Shown here: one piece after another, positions 51,364 to 61,500 of the stretch
How the letters are laid out: every line of letters starts with the position of its first letter
Position numbering within the stretch: the first letter of the stretch is position 1
Assembly: GCF_004348545.1 (NCBI RefSeq)
Contig: NZ_SMKL01000009.1
Span: 1-64,000 of the forward strand
DNA: 64,000 nucleotides
Direction of reading: 5' to 3'
Source: Jiangella ureilytica
GTDB lineage: Bacteria > Actinomycetota > Actinomycetes > Jiangellales > Jiangellaceae
Translations under genes and position numbers: made by a program
The notes under the pieces: model-generated
What the model saw: only the letters and a program-made list of their open reading frames with translations
The model's database searches: none
What the model was told of the DNA's origin: nothing

Positions 51364-52503
51364 ATGGCAGTGACTCCGATCACAGACCGCGAGGCCGGCG
51401 ACGACCCCGTCTCGATCACGGGATACCGGGCGGCGATCGTCGGGACGGGCTTCATGGGCCGGGTGCATGCACGGGCGGTCCAGGTGGCCGGCGGCCGCGT
51501 GGTCGGAGCGGTCGGCTCCACGCCGGAGCGCGCGGTCGCGGCCCAGGGCGACCTGCAGGCGGACGCCGTCTTCGCGACCTTCGACGAGCTGCTCGACACG
51601 GTCGAGGTCGACGTCGTCCACGTCTGCACCCCCAACCACCTGCACGAACCGGTCGTGCTGGCCGCGCTCGCCGCCGGCAAGCACGTCGTCTGCGAGAAGC
51701 CGCTGGCCACGTCGTCGGCGGCCGCGGAGGCGATGACCGCCGCGGCGCGCGAGGCCGGCCGGGTCACCGCCGTCCCGTTCGTCTACCGCTTCCACCCGAT
51801 GGTCCGCGAGGCCCGCGAGCGGGTCCGCGCCGGTGAGGTCGGAACCCTCTTCCTGGCCCACGGCAGTTACCTGCAGGACTGGCTGCTGCACCCGACCGAT
51901 GACAACTGGCGTGTCGACCCGCACCTCGGCGGCCCGACCCGTGCGTTCGGCGACATCGGCTCGCACTGGTGCGACCTGCTCGAGTTCGTGACGCAGGAGC
52001 GGATCACCCGGCTGTCGGCGCAGTCGTCGACGGTGAACAAGCTGCGCGGCGTCGACACCCTGCGCAACGTCACCACCGAGGACGTCGTCGTCGTCCAGTT
52101 CGCCACCGCGGGCGGCGCCATCGGCTCCGTCGTCGTCAGCCAGGTCTCGGCCGGGCGCAAGAACCGGCTGCTGCTCGAGGTGTCCGGCTCGCGCGGGTCG
52201 CTCGCATTCGACCAGGAGAACCCGGAGCACCTGTGGTGGGGTGGCCGCGAGCGCAGCAGCCAGCTGGTCCGCGACCCCGAGACGCTCAGTGCACAGGCCG
52301 CGCGGTACGCCCGCGTCCCCGCCGGGCACGCCCAGGGCTACCAGGACTGCTTCGACGCGTTCGTCGCCGACACGCACGCGGCCATCCTCGGCGAGATGCC
52401 CGACGGGCTGCCCACCTTCGACGACGGCCTGCGTGCCGCCCGGCTGGCCGAGGCCGTCATGACCTCGGCCGCCGAGCGCGAGTGGGTGGAGGTGCGCGCA
52501 TGA
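51364..52503 (+). CDS. Gfo/Idh/MocA-family sugar dehydrogenase
   Basis: The 379-residue NAD(P)-dependent oxidoreductase has the nucleotide fold AAIVGTGFMGRVHARAV (about 23-39), CTPNHLHEPVVLAALAAGKHVVCEKPLA with the family Lys, and FGDIGSHWCDLLEFV with the catalytic Asp/His. It would oxidise or reduce a sugar or its 3-keto form. ATG 51364 is 9 bases after a -10 box. The stop overlaps the ABC ATPase start (ATGA). It is the first gene of the operon facing the ROK repressor. Confidence 0.9.
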   Translation: MAVTPITDREAGDDPVSITGYRAAIVGTGFMGRVHARAVQVAGGRVVGAVGSTPERAVAAQGDLQADAVFATFDELLDTVEVDVVHVCTPNHLHEPVVLAALAAGKHVVCEKPLATSSAAAEAMTAAAREAGRVTAVPFVYRFHPMVREARERVRAGEVGTLFLAHGSYLQDWLLHPTDDNWRVDPHLGGPTRAFGDIGSHWCDLLEFVTQERITRLSAQSSTVNKLRGVDTLRNVTTEDVVVVQFATAGGAIGSVVVSQVSAGRKNRLLLEVSGSRGSLAFDQENPEHLWWGGRERSSQLVRDPETLSAQAARYARVPAGHAQGYQDCFDAFVADTHAAILGEMPDGLPTFDDGLRAARLAEAVMTSAAEREWVEVRA

Positions 52504-54020
52504 GCTCTGACGTGGTGAGCCCCGCCACGACGCTGCTGCGGATGAGCGGCATCGAGAAGTCGTTCCTCGGCGTGCAGGTGCTGCACGGCGTCGACCTCGA
52601 CCTGCGCGCGGGCGAGGTGCACGCGCTCATCGGCGAGAACGGCGCCGGCAAGTCGACGCTGATGAAGATCCTCGCCGGCGTCTACCAGGCCGACGGCGGC
52701 ACCGTCGAGCTGGACGGGCAGAGCGTGCGGTTCGAGCACCCGCTGCAGGCGCAGCAGGCCGGCGTGTCGACGGTGTTCCAGGAGTTCAACCTGCTGCCGG
52801 AGCGCACGGTGGCCGAGAACGTCTTCCTCGGCCGCGAGCCGCGCCGCAACCGGCTGGTCGACGCCGCCCGGATGAACACCGACACCCAGGCGCTGCTGGA
52901 GGACCTCGGGCTCACCTGGCTGCGGCCGGCGACGCGGGTGCGCTCGCTGTCGGTGGCCGGCCAGCAGATCGTCGAGATCGTCAAGGCGCTGTCCTACGAC
53001 GCGCGGATCATCTCGATGGACGAGCCGACCGCCGCGCTGGCCGACGAGGAGGTGGAGCTGCTCTACCGTCTGATCGCCAAGCTCAAGGAGCGCGGCGTCG
53101 CCATCCTCTACGTGTCGCACCGGCTCAAGGAGATCTTCGACCTGTCCGACCGCGTGACCATCCTCAAGGACGGCGCGCTGGTCGACACCGTCGCGACCGC
53201 CGACATCACGTCCGACGAACTGGTCCGCAAGATGGTCGGCCGGCCGATCTCGAGCTTCTTCCCGGACAAGCGGCCGGGCACCGAGGCCGGCGACGTCCGG
53301 CTGGAGATCCGCCAGGGCGGCAACGAGCAGGTCGACGGCATCGACCTGACGGTGCGCGCCGGCGAGATCGTGGCGCTGGCCGGACTGCAGGGCAGCGGAC
53401 GGACCGAGATCGCGCACGCGCTGTTCGGGGTCGACCGGTTCACCCGCGGCCAGGTGCTGCTCGACGGCCGGGTGGTCACGCTGCGCTCGCCGCGGCAGGC
53501 CGTCCGGTCCGGGCTGGCGCTGGTCACCGAGGACCGCAAGGGTGAGGGCCTGGTGCTCAACCAGTCGGTCGCGGCCAACGCGCGGCTGGTGCTCGACGCC
53601 GTCCTGCCGCGGCGCGCGTCGCAGGGCGCCCGGCGGATCCCGGGGATCCTCTCGTCGCTCGAGCTGGTCTCGCGCGGCAGCAGCCAGGAGGTGCGCTTCC
53701 TCTCCGGCGGCAACCAGCAGAAGGTCGTGCTGGCCAAGTGGCTGGCCACCGAGCCGAAGGTGATCGTGCTCGACGAGCCCACCCGCGGCATCGACGTGGG
53801 CGCGAAGGAACGCGTGTACACGCTCATGCGCGAGCTGTCGGCGCAGGGCGTGGCGATCCTGATGATCTCGTCGGAGCTGCCCGAGGTCATCGGCATGGCC
53901 GACCGCATCGTCGTCCTGCGCGACGGCCGCGTCGCCGGCGAGCTTCCCGGCGGCGTGGACGAGGAGACCGTCATGGCCCTGGCGACGGGGCATCAGGCGG
54001 ACGAGAGGGGAGAGCCATGA
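52500..54020 (+). CDS. Monosaccharide ABC transporter ATP-binding protein
   Basis: The 506-residue double ATPase is of the RbsA/XylG/MglA type. The first half has Walker A GENGAGKST (about 47-55), signature-region LSVAGQQIVEIVKAL and Walker B IISMDEP. The second half has the usual degenerate GLQGSGRTE, LSGGNQQKVVLAKWL and IVLDEPTRGIDVGAK. It is coupled to the neighbours by ATGA overlaps on both sides. This transporter class imports five- and six-carbon sugars and related compounds. Confidence 0.93.
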   Translation: MSSDVVSPATTLLRMSGIEKSFLGVQVLHGVDLDLRAGEVHALIGENGAGKSTLMKILAGVYQADGGTVELDGQSVRFEHPLQAQQAGVSTVFQEFNLLPERTVAENVFLGREPRRNRLVDAARMNTDTQALLEDLGLTWLRPATRVRSLSVAGQQIVEIVKALSYDARIISMDEPTAALADEEVELLYRLIAKLKERGVAILYVSHRLKEIFDLSDRVTILKDGALVDTVATADITSDELVRKMVGRPISSFFPDKRPGTEAGDVRLEIRQGGNEQVDGIDLTVRAGEIVALAGLQGSGRTEIAHALFGVDRFTRGQVLLDGRVVTLRSPRQAVRSGLALVTEDRKGEGLVLNQSVAANARLVLDAVLPRRASQGARRIPGILSSLELVSRGSSQEVRFLSGGNQQKVVLAKWLATEPKVIVLDEPTRGIDVGAKERVYTLMRELSAQGVAILMISSELPEVIGMADRIVVLRDGRVAGELPGGVDEETVMALATGHQADERGEP

Positions 54021-55105
54021 GCCGCGCGGTCGCCGTCGCCGGGAGCACCCGCACCGCCCGCCGCCTCGGCGCCACCGAGCTGGTGTGGCTGGCGCTCGCC
54101 GGGGTCGTCGTCATCGGCGCGGTCCTGGTCGCCGTCGACGGCCACAACCTCTTCAGCACCGCGAACACCCGCGACATGCTGGCCCGCTCGAGCCTGCTCG
54201 GGTTCGTGGCCATCGGCCAGACGCTGGTGATCCTGTGCCGGTCGCTGGACCTGTCCGTCGGCTACGTCATGGCGCTGTGCAGCCTGATCGCCGCGACGAC
54301 GATGAACGGCGACCCCGCCCGGGTGCCGCTGGCCATCGGCGCCGTGCTGGTGGTCGCCGCCGCGATCGGCCTCGCCAACGGCCTGATCATCTCCGTGCTC
54401 AAGGTGAACCCGTTCATCGCGACGCTCGGCGTCGGTCTGATCATCAAGGGCTACCTCGACACCGAGTACCAGGGTCCGGCCGGCGACGTGCCGAGCTCGT
54501 TCCAGCAGTTCGGCTACAGCCGCATCGGCCCGGTCCCGCTCTCGACGATCGTCATGCTCGCGGTCGCGGTGGCCGGCATCCTCTTCCTGCGCAAGACCCG
54601 CACCGGCTACCACATGTTCGCCGTCGGCGGCAGCGAGGACGTGTCGCGGCTCTCCGGCATCCGCACCGGCCGGGTGATCGTGACGGCGCACGTGCTGTGC
54701 GCGGTCGCCGCAGGCCTGGCCGGCCTGCTGCTGGCGGCCCGGTTCGGCACCGGCAGCGCGCTGGTGTACGACTCCGGCTACGACCTCGACTCCATCGCCG
54801 CGGTGGTGCTCGGCGGCACGCTGCTCATGGGCGGGCGCGGCGGCATCGGCGGCACCATCGCCGGCGTCCTGATCCTGGCCGTGCTCGACACCGTCTTCAA
54901 CATCCTCGAGGTCGACCCGTTCTTCAAGGACGTGCTCCGCGGCGTGATCATCGTCGCCGCCGTCGCGATCTACGCCCGCCGGCAGATCGACCGGAAGGCC
55001 AGCCGGGTGCGGTTCGGGGGTGACGGCGGCAGCGGCGGATCCGCGCCACCCGATCCCGTCCCCGATGCGCCCGTCCCCGCCGGCTCGACGGGAGGGAACG
55101 CGTGA
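54017..55105 (+). CDS. Monosaccharide ABC transporter permease 1
   Basis: The 362-residue RbsC-family permease has 8-10 membrane helices. Typical motifs are GQTLVILCRSLDLSVGYVMAL, NGLIISVLKVNPFIATLG and AVVLGGTLLMGGRGGIGGT. It has a Gly/Pro-rich cytosolic tail of about 35 residues. The start overlaps the ATPase stop and its own stop overlaps permease 2 (GTGA). With permease 2 it probably forms a heterodimer. Confidence 0.92.
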   Translation: MSRAVAVAGSTRTARRLGATELVWLALAGVVVIGAVLVAVDGHNLFSTANTRDMLARSSLLGFVAIGQTLVILCRSLDLSVGYVMALCSLIAATTMNGDPARVPLAIGAVLVVAAAIGLANGLIISVLKVNPFIATLGVGLIIKGYLDTEYQGPAGDVPSSFQQFGYSRIGPVPLSTIVMLAVAVAGILFLRKTRTGYHMFAVGGSEDVSRLSGIRTGRVIVTAHVLCAVAAGLAGLLLAARFGTGSALVYDSGYDLDSIAAVVLGGTLLMGGRGGIGGTIAGVLILAVLDTVFNILEVDPFFKDVLRGVIIVAAVAIYARRQIDRKASRVRFGGDGGSGGSAPPDPVPDAPVPAGSTGGNA

Positions 55106-56142
55106 CCGTCACGACCTCGCAGCCCACGCGGCGCCAGAGCGCCGGCGACCTGCTCGGCCGCCTCTTCGGCGGCGGCAGCGGGACGGTGTTCGCGCTGCTC
55201 ATCGTCGTGTTCGCATGGATCTTCATCGTGAACCCGAGCTTCGCCGAGCCGCCGTCGCTGATGGCGTTCCTGAAGCAGGCCGCGCCGCTGATGATCCTGG
55301 CGATCGGCCAGTACTTCGTCATCGTGTCCGGCGAGTTCGACCTGTCCGTCGGGTCGCTGGTGGGCGCCCAGGTGGTCATCGCCGCGGCCCTGATCGACGG
55401 CGAGGAGGGCCGCACCGTCCCCGTCATCCTGCTGATGCTCGGGTTCGGCATCCTGGTCGGCCTGGTGAACGGGCTGATCACGACGCTGCTCAAGGTGCAG
55501 TCGTTCATCACCACCCTCGGCATGATGCTGGTGCTCTACGGCGCCATCCGGTTGTGGACCGGCGGCGCGCCCACCGGCGCCCTGTCCGAGGCGTTCCGCC
55601 AGCCCGGGCGCGGCGGCATCGACATGGCGGTCGTACGACAACTGCCGTGGGCGCTGATGATCCTGGCCGGGATCGTCATCGTCGCCGTGGCGGTCATGCG
55701 CAGCTCGTACGGCCGCACGTTGATGGCCACCGGCGACAACGAGCGGGCGGCCGCGTTCGCCGGCGTCCGGGTCTGGCGGGTCCGCACCCTGGCCTTCATC
55801 GCCTCCAGCGTCATGGCGACGCTCGCCGCGATCCTCATCGGCGGGTACGCCGGCGTCACCGCGCAGGTCGGCCAGGGCCTGGAGTTCACGGCGATCACCG
55901 CCGTGGTGCTGGGCGGCGTCGTGCTCGGCGGCGGAAAGGGCTCCGTCGTCGCCGCCATGGCCGGCGCCCTCACGCTCGAGGCGCTGTTCGTCCTGTTCAA
56001 CCAGCTGAGCTTGCCGTCGACCATCAGGCCGGCGGTCCAAGGCGTGATCATCATCGCGGCCGTCGCGTATGCGGCTCGTGAGAGGGCGCGTCCCCGGCAC
56101 CACCAGGAAGTCCCGTCCCAACAACAACCGAACGAAGCCTGA
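55102..56142 (+). CDS. Monosaccharide ABC transporter permease 2
   Basis: The 346-residue RbsC-family permease has GQYFVIVSGEFDLSVGSLVGA, NGLITTLLKVQSFITTLGMM and AVVLGGVVLGGGKGS as characteristic segments, with about ten membrane helices and a short polar C-terminus. Its GTG start overlaps permease 1. Two different permeases with one fused ATPase is a common heteromeric plan. A 26-bp dispersed element starts 4 bases after the stop. Confidence 0.92.
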   Translation: MTVTTSQPTRRQSAGDLLGRLFGGGSGTVFALLIVVFAWIFIVNPSFAEPPSLMAFLKQAAPLMILAIGQYFVIVSGEFDLSVGSLVGAQVVIAAALIDGEEGRTVPVILLMLGFGILVGLVNGLITTLLKVQSFITTLGMMLVLYGAIRLWTGGAPTGALSEAFRQPGRGGIDMAVVRQLPWALMILAGIVIVAVAVMRSSYGRTLMATGDNERAAAFAGVRVWRVRTLAFIASSVMATLAAILIGGYAGVTAQVGQGLEFTAITAVVLGGVVLGGGKGSVVAAMAGALTLEALFVLFNQLSLPSTIRPAVQGVIIIAAVAYAARERARPRHHQEVPSQQQPNEA

Positions 56143-56146
56143 CTCC

Positions 56147-56172
56147 GCCGAGGCACGCTTCTCAGCCGAGGC
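56147..56172 (-). repeat. 26-bp dispersed element, copy 3
   Basis: The plus strand reads GCCGAGGC, ACGCTTCTCA, GCCGAGGC, the exact reverse complement of the 26 bases inside era. It lies in the 69-base gap between permease 2 and the binding-protein gene. Even here one frame on the minus strand reads AASAEKRASA, though no gene uses it. Confidence 0.75.
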
Positions 56173-56211
56173 GGCAATGTCACTGTGATCGTCACCCAAG
56201 GAGGGGGAACG

Positions 56212-57447
56212 ATGCGCACTACGCGCGCTCTACTGGCGGCAGCGGCTGCCGCGGCCCTGATGCTCGCGGCCTGCACGACCGACGAGCCGGCCGACACCGC
56301 GGCACCCGACGAGTCCGCCGCCGCCGAGGATCCGGGCGCCGAGGGCGAGGAGGAGCCGGAGCAGGAGACGGCCGACGGCGAGTTCTTCGTCCGCGCGGAC
56401 TTCGAGCGCCAGCTCGCCCAGCGTGACGTCGAGCCCGAGGGCGATCCCGCCACGCCGTGGCTGCAGGCGATCGAGCCGGAGTACGTCGACACCGCGGAAT
56501 TCGCGCAGGACGGCAACACGCTCTGCTTCTCCAACGCCTCGGTCAGCAACCCGTGGCGCGTCACCGGCTGGATCACCATGCAGCAGCAGGTCGAGGTGCT
56601 GCAGCAGCAGGGCCTGATCGGCGAGTTCCGGGTGTCCGACGCCGCCGACGACGACAACCAGCAGATCTCCGACATCCAGGCCTTCATCGACGCCGGCGAC
56701 TGCAACGCGATCATCATTTCGCCGTCGACGACGGCGACGCTCACCCCGGCCGTCGAGGCGGCCTGCGCGAGCGGCGTGCCGGTCATCGTGTTCGACCGCG
56801 GCGTCAACACCGACTGCATGGTGACGTTCATCCACCCGATCGGCGGCTACGCCTACGGCGCCGACGCGGCGGAGTTCCTGGTCGAGAACCTGGAGCCGGG
56901 CTCGACGGTGCTGGCGCTGCGCATCCTGCCGGGTGTCGACGTGCTGGAGAACCGCTGGGCGGCGGCGCAGGAGATCTTCGCCGACAGCGAGCTGGAGGTG
57001 CTCGGCGACGAGTTCACCGGCGGCGACGGCGCGGAGATCAAGAACATCGTCACGCAGTACCTGCAGCGCGGTGAGGTCGACGGCATCTGGATGGACGCCG
57101 GTGACGGCGCCGTCGCGGCCATCGAGGCGTTCGAGGACACCGGCAACGACTACCCGGTCATGGCGGGTGAGGACGAGCTGAGCTTCATGCGCAAGTGGCA
57201 GGAGACCGGCATGACCGCCATCGCTCCCGTGTACTCGAACTTCCAGTGGCGCACCCCGATCCTCGCCGCGACCATGATCTGGGCCGGCGAGCAGGTGCCG
57301 TCGGAGTGGGTGCTCCCGCAGGACCCGATCACCGAGGCCGACCGCGACGACTTCCTCGAGCGCAACGCCGACATGCCCGCCCTGCACTACGCCAAGTTCG
57401 GCGGCGAGGACCTGCCGGGCTTCCCGGCGGCCTGGCAGGACCGTTGA
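56212..57447 (+). CDS. Monosaccharide ABC transporter substrate-binding lipoprotein
   Basis: The 411-residue type-I (ribose-binding-like) protein has a lipobox LAAC (Cys21) and an acidic linker (about 22-60), then the binding fold: NTLCFSNASVSNPWRVTGW, DNQQISDIQAFIDAGDCNAIIISP and GVPVIVFDRGV. ATG 56212 has GGAGG 7 bases upstream, a strong ribosome site compared with the coupled genes before it. A large hairpin follows the gene and may raise its mRNA level over the downstream genes. The sugar bound is not known. Confidence 0.92.
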   Translation: MRTTRALLAAAAAAALMLAACTTDEPADTAAPDESAAAEDPGAEGEEEPEQETADGEFFVRADFERQLAQRDVEPEGDPATPWLQAIEPEYVDTAEFAQDGNTLCFSNASVSNPWRVTGWITMQQQVEVLQQQGLIGEFRVSDAADDDNQQISDIQAFIDAGDCNAIIISPSTTATLTPAVEAACASGVPVIVFDRGVNTDCMVTFIHPIGGYAYGADAAEFLVENLEPGSTVLALRILPGVDVLENRWAAAQEIFADSELEVLGDEFTGGDGAEIKNIVTQYLQRGEVDGIWMDAGDGAVAAIEAFEDTGNDYPVMAGEDELSFMRKWQETGMTAIAPVYSNFQWRTPILAATMIWAGEQVPSEWVLPQDPITEADRDDFLERNADMPALHYAKFGGEDLPGFPAAWQDR

Positions 57448-57469
57448 CCCGCTGACCGCACCCCGGTCG

Positions 57470-57513
57470 CCCGCCGATCACCGGTACGCCGCAGCGTGCC
57501 GGTGATCGGCGGG
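57470..57513 (+). terminator. 20-bp hairpin after the binding-protein gene
   Basis: The arms 57470-57489 (CCCGCCGATCACCGGTACGC) and 57494-57513 pair at 19 of 20 positions around a CGCA loop. There is no T-run. Its position inside the operon, 22 bases after the binding-protein stop and 26 before the epimerase start, suits partial termination or 3' end protection. Confidence 0.7.
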
Positions 57514-57538
57514 GCTCGGGGGAGAGGAGTCCCGACCG

Positions 57539-58402
57539 ATGACCCGACGCTTCGGGGTCAACACCTGGGTGTGGACGTCGCCGCTCACCGACGCCGCCCT
57601 CGCCGACCTGGCGCCGCGGATCCGCGACTGGGGGTTCGACGTCGTCGAGCTGCCGGTCGAGAACCCCGGCGACTGGGACCCCGTCCGAGCGGCGAAGGTC
57701 CTGGGCGATCTCGGCCTGACGGCGGCGGTCGCGCTGGTCATGGGTGACGGCCGCGAGCTGGTCGCGACCGGCGCGGACACCGTCGCCGCCACCCGTGACT
57801 ACCTGCGCCACGTCGTCGACGTCGCCGCGACGGTGGGAGCGCCGGCCATCGCCGGGCCGGCGTACGCGTCGGTCGGGCGGACCTGGCGGATGACGCCGTC
57901 GGAGCGGGCCGATCGCTACGCCGAGCTGCGCGACGGCCTGGGCCCCGTCGTCGAGCACGCCCGCGCCGCAGGCGTCACCGTCGCCGTCGAGCCGCTGAAT
58001 CGTTACGAGACGAGCCTGATCAACACCGTCGACCAGGCGCTCGAGGCGATCGAGGGGCTCCCGGCCGACGGCATCGGCTTGGCGCTGGACGTCTACCACA
58101 TGAACATCGAGGAGCAGTCCGTCACCGGGGCGATCGCGCGGGCGGCCGGCCGCATCGCGCACGTGCAGGTCTGCGCCAACGACCGCGGCGCACCGGGCGC
58201 GGACCACCTCGACTGGCCGGCGATCCTCGCCGCGCTGGATGCCGCGGGCTACACCGGCCCACTCGTCATCGAGTCCTTCACCGCCGACAACGCCACGATC
58301 GCCACGGCGGCCTCCATCTGGCGGCCGCTCGCCGCGAGCCAGGACGCGATCGCCGTCGACGGCCTGTCCTTCCTGAGAGGAGTGGTACCGCAGCCTGCCT
58401 GA
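57539..58402 (+). CDS. Sugar phosphate isomerase/epimerase-type TIM-barrel protein
   Basis: The 287-residue protein has the xylose-isomerase-like barrel of the D-psicose/D-tagatose 3-epimerase group: FGVNTWVWTSPL at the start, VAVEPLNRYETSLINTVDQAL with a metal-binding Glu, LALDVYHMNIEE (Asp, His) and PLVIESFT (second Glu). Related proteins epimerise free ketoses or act on 3-keto-glycosides. ATG 57539 has GAGAGGAG upstream. It lies in the same direction as the ABC operon and 117 bases before the giant ThuA2 gene. Confidence 0.88.
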   Translation: MTRRFGVNTWVWTSPLTDAALADLAPRIRDWGFDVVELPVENPGDWDPVRAAKVLGDLGLTAAVALVMGDGRELVATGADTVAATRDYLRHVVDVAATVGAPAIAGPAYASVGRTWRMTPSERADRYAELRDGLGPVVEHARAAGVTVAVEPLNRYETSLINTVDQALEAIEGLPADGIGLALDVYHMNIEEQSVTGAIARAAGRIAHVQVCANDRGAPGADHLDWPAILAALDAAGYTGPLVIESFTADNATIATAASIWRPLAASQDAIAVDGLSFLRGVVPQPA

Positions 58403-58519
58403 TCAGCAGTGTCCGACCGGACATTCCGGTCTCACCTGAGAAGCGAAGTTCGACCGTCGGCGCCGGCACGCCGCGGGGTTTCGAGAAGCAACGTCGCTCA
58501 TTCCCTGGAGGAACCCCTC

Positions 58520-61500
58520 ATGCTCGTGGCTCTACGCCAGCGATGGTCCCGGCTCATGGCCGTGGCGCTCGCCGCCGTGTTAGCGATACCACTCCTCACC
58601 GCACTCCCGTCGTCGGCCCATGAGGGCGAGCACGGCGACGAGGCACACGTCCTGATCTTCACCAAGACCACCCAGTTCCGGCACACCGAGGCGATCACGC
58701 AGGGCGTGCCGGTGCTGCAGGCGGCGTTCGAGGCGGCCGGCATCACCTCGGAGCACACCGAGGACTCGTCGATCTTCAACGACGAGGACCTCGCGCACTT
58801 CGACGCGCTGGTCATGTTCCAGGCGTCCGGCGACCCGTGGACGGCGGCCGAGAAGGCCGCCATGGAGCGTTACCAGCAGGCCGGCGGCGGCATCGTCGCC
58901 ATCCACAACGCCGCCGACATGCGCGGCAACTACGCCTGGTGGGACACCCTCATCGGCTCGCTGATGCCGGGCCACGCGGCCACCGGCACCAGCCCGGGCC
59001 TGCCCGGCACCGTCCGCATCGAGGACGGCACCCACCCGTCGACGACGCACCTGCCGCAGCGCTGGGAGCGCGCCGACGAGTGGTACAACTTCTCGACCAA
59101 CGTCCGCGGCACCGCGCACGTGCTGGCGACGATGGACGAGACGACCTACAACCCGGGCTCGAACGCCATGGGTTACGACCACCCGATCTCGTGGTGCAAG
59201 CCGTACGACGGCGGCCGAGCCTGGGTGACGGCCATGGGCCACTTCGGCGCGCACTACACGCAGGAGCCGGACTTCGTCCAGCACATCGTCGGCGGCGTGC
59301 AGTACGCCGCGGGCGTGGCCGAGGGCGACTGCGGCGGCACCGTGTGGGACCAGTTCGAGCGGGTGCCGCTGGACCAGAACACCAGCGCGCCGTACGCGAT
59401 GGACGTCGCGCCCGACGGCCGCGTCTTCTTCACCGAGCTGGTCCGCGGGCAGATCCGCGTCTACGACCCTGCCACCCAGACGACGTCCACGGCCCTCACG
59501 ATCCCGGTGTACTCCGGCGGTGAGGACGGCCTGCTGGGCATCGCGCTGCACCCGGACTTCGAGACCAACGGCCACCTGTTCGTCTACCACTCCAAGGCCA
59601 GCGCGAACGACTCCGACCCGGCGAACTTCATCAGCACGCTGTCGCGGTTCACCGTCGGACCGAACTCGCAGATCGACCCGGCGTCGGAGGTCGTCGTCCT
59701 CGAGGTGCCGGCCCGCCGGCTCCCCGACGAGCCCGGCCACACCGGCGGCGGACTGGAGTTCGACGCCCAGGGCAACCTGTACCTCGGCGTCGGCGACGAC
59801 GTGAACCCGCACTCCGAGCCGTCGGGCGGCTACGCGCCGCTGTCCGAGCGCGAGGGCACCTTCCACGACGCCCGTGCGACGTCGGCGAACACGAACGACC
59901 TGCGCGGCAAGGTGCTGCGCATCCACCCGGAGCCGGACGGCAGCTACACGATCCCCGAGGGCAACCTGTTCCCGCCGGGAACGGAGCAGACGCGCCCGGA
60001 GATCTACGCGATGGGCTTCCGCAACCCGTTCCGGTTCTCCATCGACCCGGAGACCGGCGCGCTGGGCGTCGCCGACTACGGCCCGGACAACAGCCAGCCC
60101 AACGCGAACCGCGGCCCGGCCGGCATGGTCGAGTGGAACCTCATCAAGGAGCCCGGCTTCTACGGCTGGCCGCTGTGCATCGGCCCCAACGAGCCGTACC
60201 GCGACGTCGACTACACGACCAACCCGGTCACGGTCGGCGACTATTTCGACTGCGACAGCCCGGTCAACGACTCCGTCCGCAACACCGGCCTGACCGAGCT
60301 GCCCCCGGCGCAGGAGCCGGCGATGTGGTACGGCTACCAGACCTCGTCGGTCCCGGCGGTCATCCCGGCCGGCGGTGGGCTGGCGCCCATGGGCGGGCCG
60401 TTCTACGACTTCGACCCGGAGCTCGAGTCCGACACGAAGTTCCCGGAGTACTACGACGGCAAGCCGTTCTTCTACGAGTGGGCCAAGAACAAGATGTACT
60501 CGATCGACCTCAACGAGGAGTCGGGTGCGCTGGAGAAGATCAACCCGTTCCTGCCCGGTGAGCAGTGGATGGCGCCGATCGACTCGAAGTTCGGGCCCGA
60601 GGGTTCGATGTACGTGCTCGACTGGGGCGGCGGCTTCGGCCGCGACAACCCGAACTCGGGTCTGTACCGCGTCGATTACGTGTCCGGCTCGCGCTCGCCG
60701 GTGGCGCACGCGACCGCGACGCCCGACTCCGGCCACGCGCCGCTGACCGTTCAGCTGGACGGCTCCGGCAGCACCGACCCGGAGAACGAGGCGCTCACCT
60801 ACGCCTGGGACTTCACCGACGACGGCACCGTCGACTCCACCGATGCGCAGGCGTCGTTCACCTACACCGCGAACGGCGTCTACAACGCCCGCCTGACGGT
60901 GACCGACCCGCACGGCAAGACCGGCACGACCACCGTGCCGATCACGGTCGGGAACACCCGCCCGGAGGTGGAGTTCGACCTGCCGCCGGACGGCGCGTTC
61001 TTCGACTTCGGCGACACCGTCGAATGGAACGTCGAGGTCACCGACGTCGAGGACACCGAGATCGCCGACGAGGACGTCATCATCCAGCCGGCACTGGGCC
61101 ACGACGACCACCCGCACCCCGCCGACCCGCTCAGCGGGCGGACCGGCTCGGTGCAGACGGCGCTCGGCGGCGGCCACAGCGAGGACATGAACGTCTTCTA
61201 CATCCTCAACGCCCGCTACACCGACAGCGGCGGCGCCGGCGGCATCCCGGCACTGGCGGGCGAGGACACGTCGCTGCTGTTCCCGCGGCAGCGCGAGGCG
61301 GAGTTCCACGATGACGCCGAGGGCGCCACCACGGGCCCGTCGCGCGACGTCGAGGGGCACGGCACCGCGGTCGCCGGCCAGAACGGTGCGTGGGTGTCGT
61401 TCGACCCGGTCAACCTGCTGAACGTCGACGCGCTCGTGCTGCGGGCGTCGTCGGTGACCGGCGGCCCGATCGAGCTGCGCCGCGACGCACCCGACGGCCC

